8,723 bases of DNA from NCBI GenBank assembly GCA_019418525.1, contig DYBS01000051.1, forward strand, positions 3,001-11,723. Reading direction: 5' to 3'. The notes below the pieces were generated by a model, which worked only from the letters and a program-made list of their open reading frames with translations, was not told where the DNA came from and ran no database searches. How positions within the stretch are numbered: position 1 is the stretch's first letter; every line of letters starts with the position of its first letter. Shown one piece after another: positions 6,561-8,723 of the stretch. Position numbers and translations under genes: made by a program. Source of the stretch: Clostridiales bacterium (GTDB taxonomy: Bacteria; Bacillota; Clostridia; Oscillospirales; Oscillospiraceae).

Positions 6561-6566
6561 GGACGC

Positions 6567-7136
6567 TTAGCCCTTGCAGCGCTCCAGGTACTCGCCGGTA
6601 CGGGTGTCGATCTTGATCTTGTCGCCGGGGTTGATGAACAGGGGCACCTTGATCTCAGCGCCGGTCTCCAGGGTGGCGGGCTTGGTCACGTTGGTGGCCG
6701 TGTCGCCGCGGAAGCCGGGATCGGTCTCGGTGATCTCCAGCTCCACAAAAGTGGGGGGCTCCACCGCAAAGATCTTGCCCTTATAGGAGTTGATCTTGCA
6801 GACCATGTTCTCCTTCACAAAGCGGAAGTTGTCGCCCAGCAGCTCGGCGCCGATGGGTACCAGATCGTAGGTCTCGGGGTCCATGAAGTAGTACAGATCG
6901 CCGTCGTTGTAGCTGTACTCCATGTCCTTGCGCTCCACATAGGCCTGCTCGAACTTGGCGGTGGGGTTGAAAGAAGTCTCGGTCACGCCGCCGGTGATGA
7001 CGTTCTTCATCTTGGTACGCACAAAAGCGGCGCCCTTACCGGGCTTCACGTGCTGGAACTCCACCACCTGCATGACCTGACCGTCCATCTCAAAGGTCAC
7101 GCCGTTGCGGAAATCACTGGCAGTAATAGTAGGCAT
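6567..7136 (-). CDS. efp: Elongation factor P
   Basis: EF-P binds between the ribosomal P and E sites and relieves stalling at polyproline stretches. The 189-residue length is standard. The N-terminal KOW-like domain (about 1-62) has the loop KPGKGAAFVR (31-40) with the lysine (K34) whose counterpart is modified in many bacteria. Two OB-fold domains follow; the second carries the family signature beginning DPGFRGDTATNVTKPATL and ends INPGDKIKIDTRTGEYLERC. The ATG at 7136 has GGAGG (7147-7151) 10 nt upstream. The gene follows the aminopeptidase by 99 nt, an order seen in many Firmicutes (yqhT-efp in Bacillus subtilis), and has its own promoter in that gap. No modification enzyme gene (epmA, ymfI or earP type) is in the window, so the type of lysine modification cannot be told. 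Confidence 0.98.
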   Translation of the reverse strand: MPTITASDFRNGVTFEMDGQVMQVVEFQHVKPGKGAAFVRTKMKNVITGGVTETSFNPTAKFEQAYVERKDMEYSYNDGDLYYFMDPETYDLVPIGAELLGDNFRFVKENMVCKINSYKGKIFAVEPPTFVELEITETDPGFRGDTATNVTKPATLETGAEIKVPLFINPGDKIKIDTRTGEYLERCKG

Positions 7137-7190
7137 TGGTGCTCATCCTCCAAATACGGTATTTCAATTCTACAAGAATTTAGCTATGCT

Positions 7191-7219
7191 ATTTTACCCC
7201 ATTATTTCGTCCTTTGCAA
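7191..7219 (-). promoter_or_regulatory. Sigma-70 type promoter for efp
   Basis: On the minus strand TTGCAA (7214-7219) stands 17 bp before TAAAAT (7191-7196). That is a 4/6 match to the -35, a 5/6 match to the -10, and the ideal spacer. It is in the only AT-rich stretch between the aminopeptidase stop (7236-7238) and the efp start, giving a leader of about 45-50 nt. Confidence 0.65.
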
Positions 7220-7235
7220 GGGGGTTTCCCGCTTT

Positions 7236-8300
7236 TTACAGAATCAGAAGCTCTTTGGGCGAAGCAGTGAGGTCCAGGCACCCCTCCGGGGTGAGGACCA
7301 GCACGTCCTCAATACGTACACCGAAGCGTCCGGGCAGGTAGATCCCCGGCTCGGCGGAAATCACCGCTCCCGCCGGAAGGGTCCCGCTGTTGCTGGGCGC
7401 GGCGTTGGGCGCCTCGTGGATCTCGATGCCCAGACTGTGCCCGAAGCTGTGGCCGAAGCAGTCGCCGTATCCGGCGTCCTCGATGACCTTCCGGGCCGCT
7501 CCGTCTACGTCCCGGCCGGTCTGTCCCGCCCGGGCGGCCGCGATGCCCGCCTTCTGGGCCTCCAGCACCACGGCGTACACCTTCTTCATCTCCTCCGTAG
7601 GCTCACCCAGCGCCACGGTACGGGTCATGTCGGAGCAGTAGCCCCCCACCTTGCACCCGAAGTCCATGGTAAGGAACTCCCCGGTCTGCACCTTCCGGTC
7701 CCCCGGCACGGCGTGGGGCTTGCTGCCGTTGGGGCCGGAGGCCACGATGGGATCAAAGGACATCTTCTCTGCCCCCCGGGTCAGCATCTCGTACTGAAGC
7801 CGGGCGGCGATCTCCAATTCCGTCATGCCCGGCCGGATGAACTTCACGATGGCCTCAAAGGCCGCGTCAGTGATGGCCTGGGCCTTCTTCATCCGCGCCA
7901 GCTCCTCCTCATCCTTCACAGCTCGAAGCTCTCCCACCAGCTTTTGGGCGGGAATGAGCTCACAGGGCAGCAGTTTCTCATAGGCCCGGAACTGGGCGAG
8001 GGTGAGGTACTCCTCCTCAATGCCCAGGCGCCGGATGCCCAGCTCTTCCACCGCCCGCTTCACCAGGGTGCGCAGGCCCAACTCACGGGTGGTCATGGTG
8101 ATCTCCGCGCCGGTGACCAGCTCGCCCGCGGCCTCGATGTAGCGGGAGTCGGTGAAATAGCGGCACGCCGTCTTGCCCACCACCACGGCGCCCTCGCCGT
8201 GGAAGCCCACGCCGTAGAACTCGCCGGGCTCGCTGGTGAGCAGCATGGCATCCAGTTTGTACTCCTCCAGCTTGGAGGTGATCTGTTTCAGATGGTTCAT
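7236..8300 (-). CDS. pepP: Xaa-Pro aminopeptidase, peptidase family M24B
   Basis: The 354-residue cytoplasmic metalloenzyme would remove an N-terminal residue from peptides with proline in second position. Residues 1-125 form the creatinase-like N-terminal domain and 130-350 the pita-bread catalytic domain. The five expected dinuclear metal ligands are present: D213 (TMDFG), D224 (CSDMTRT), H288 (FGHSLG), E317 (SAEPGIY) and E331 (RIEDV). The catalytic His residues H196 (KPHAVPGDR) and H295 (IEIHEAP) are also present. Length matches the short YqhT-type enzymes rather than the longer E. coli PepP. The ATG at 8300 has GAGAGGAGAA a few bases upstream. It starts 22 nt after the stop of the TIM-barrel gene, so the two are probably one transcript. 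Its pairing with efp suggests linked proline metabolism and polyproline translation. Confidence 0.95.
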   Translation of the reverse strand: MNHLKQITSKLEEYKLDAMLLTSEPGEFYGVGFHGEGAVVVGKTACRYFTDSRYIEAAGELVTGAEITMTTRELGLRTLVKRAVEELGIRRLGIEEEYLTLAQFRAYEKLLPCELIPAQKLVGELRAVKDEEELARMKKAQAITDAAFEAIVKFIRPGMTELEIAARLQYEMLTRGAEKMSFDPIVASGPNGSKPHAVPGDRKVQTGEFLTMDFGCKVGGYCSDMTRTVALGEPTEEMKKVYAVVLEAQKAGIAAARAGQTGRDVDGAARKVIEDAGYGDCFGHSFGHSLGIEIHEAPNAAPSNSGTLPAGAVISAEPGIYLPGRFGVRIEDVLVLTPEGCLDLTASPKELLIL

Positions 8301-8322
8301 CGCTCTTTCTCCTCTCTACCAG

Positions 8323-8723
8323 TCAGCTCAGGGCCACCTGGTACAATTTTTTCATCGTCAAGGCATCTTCCGCCTGTGTCCCAGCGCTTTCGCAGATAAA
8401 GGACGGACTCCAGCCACGGCTTGCCACCTCCTCCATCAGCGGCGCCGGGTCGGGCCCAAAGTCGCTCTGGTCAAAGGTGAGATGCATCTTCTCGCCCCCG
8501 TTAGGGGTGAACTGGATCTTGGAAAAGTGGCTATGGAAGGTCCGGGCCCGCTCCTCGCCCAGAGCGGCGGCGATGCGGTCCAGCATGTCCGCGCTGGCCT
8601 TCCGCCCCTCCAGCTCTCCAAGGGAGCGGGCGTAGAGGTGGCCGAAGTCCACACAGGGCACCAGGCGCGGGTCCACCCGGCACAGCTCCAGCACCTCGTC
8701 CAGATCCCCCAGCTGGTTGATCT
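8323..8723 (-). CDS. Endonuclease IV-like TIM-barrel protein (C-terminal part)
   Basis: The frame runs in from the right edge and ends in TGA at 8323-8325, leaving 132 visible residues with the N-terminal half missing. The sequence fits the AP endonuclease family 2 / sugar isomerase-like barrel: CVDFGHLYA (visible 23-31) gives the Asp and His pair that match D179 and H182 of E. coli Nfo, HSHFSKI (63-69) gives the next metal His, and CESAG (110-114) gives the terminal Glu ligand. The stretch that in Nfo reads DRHE is replaced by EKMHLTF (77-83), so the His is kept but the Asp is not. Such proteins are usually labelled deoxyribonuclease IV in this lineage, but a true AP endonuclease activity is uncertain. 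The aminopeptidase gene follows by 22 nt. Confidence 0.75.
   Translation of the reverse strand, partial: INQLGDLDEVLELCRVDPRLVPCVDFGHLYARSLGELEGRKASADMLDRIAAALGEERARTFHSHFSKIQFTPNGGEKMHLTFDQSDFGPDPAPLMEEVASRGWSPSFICESAGTQAEDALTMKKLYQVALS

Noticed and set aside
7050..8399. A 449-residue plus-strand frame opposite pepP and the efp start
   Set aside because: It is antisense to two clearly conserved genes and shows only biased Leu/Gly/His composition.

Overview
The window reads as chromosome of a high-GC anaerobic Firmicute, most likely a gut member of the Oscillospiraceae (Flavonifractor / Lawsonibacter / Pseudoflavonifractor type). This is inferred from strong AGGAGG-type ribosome binding sites, a pepP-efp pair followed by a CD1247-type Asp/Cys-rich protein, a FeoA-FeoB fusion with a small FeoB-associated Cys-rich protein, and a DUF3793-flavodoxin pair. 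No database search was possible, so the taxon is tentative.

Plus strand, left part: the 3' end of a DUF3793 gene (1-285) is followed after 29 nt by a short-chain flavodoxin (315-740). A 357-nt intergenic stretch holds two hairpins, one a 13-bp perfect stem, and then an AT-rich segment with a near-perfect extended -10 promoter. That promoter faces a membrane-anchored GGDEF diguanylate cyclase (1098-2279). The gene ends in a strong bidirectional terminator (2266-2314) shared with the converging minus-strand block.

Minus strand, right part, in transcription order from the right edge: a partial endonuclease IV-like TIM-barrel protein, an M24 Xaa-Pro aminopeptidase (pepP type), elongation factor P with its own sigma-70 promoter, a structured intergenic segment bracketed by a 19-bp direct repeat, a CD1247-type acidic Cys-rich zinc-ribbon protein, a hairpin, feoAB (817 aa), a 48-aa FeoB-associated Cys-rich membrane protein, and a family 8 glycosyltransferase.

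Functionally the window combines ferrous iron import (FeoAB and its small partner), possible metal handling (the Asp/Cys-rich protein, the DUF3793-flavodoxin pair), translation of polyproline stretches and proline-peptide turnover (EF-P and PepP), and envelope or signalling genes (GGDEF, GT8). I see no CRISPR array, insertion sequence, tRNA, rRNA or phage gene, and no clear new defence or mobile system. The points most worth checking are the repeat-bracketed palindrome between efp and the CD1247-type gene, the hairpin just upstream of feoAB, and the Asp/Cys-rich protein beside the iron genes.
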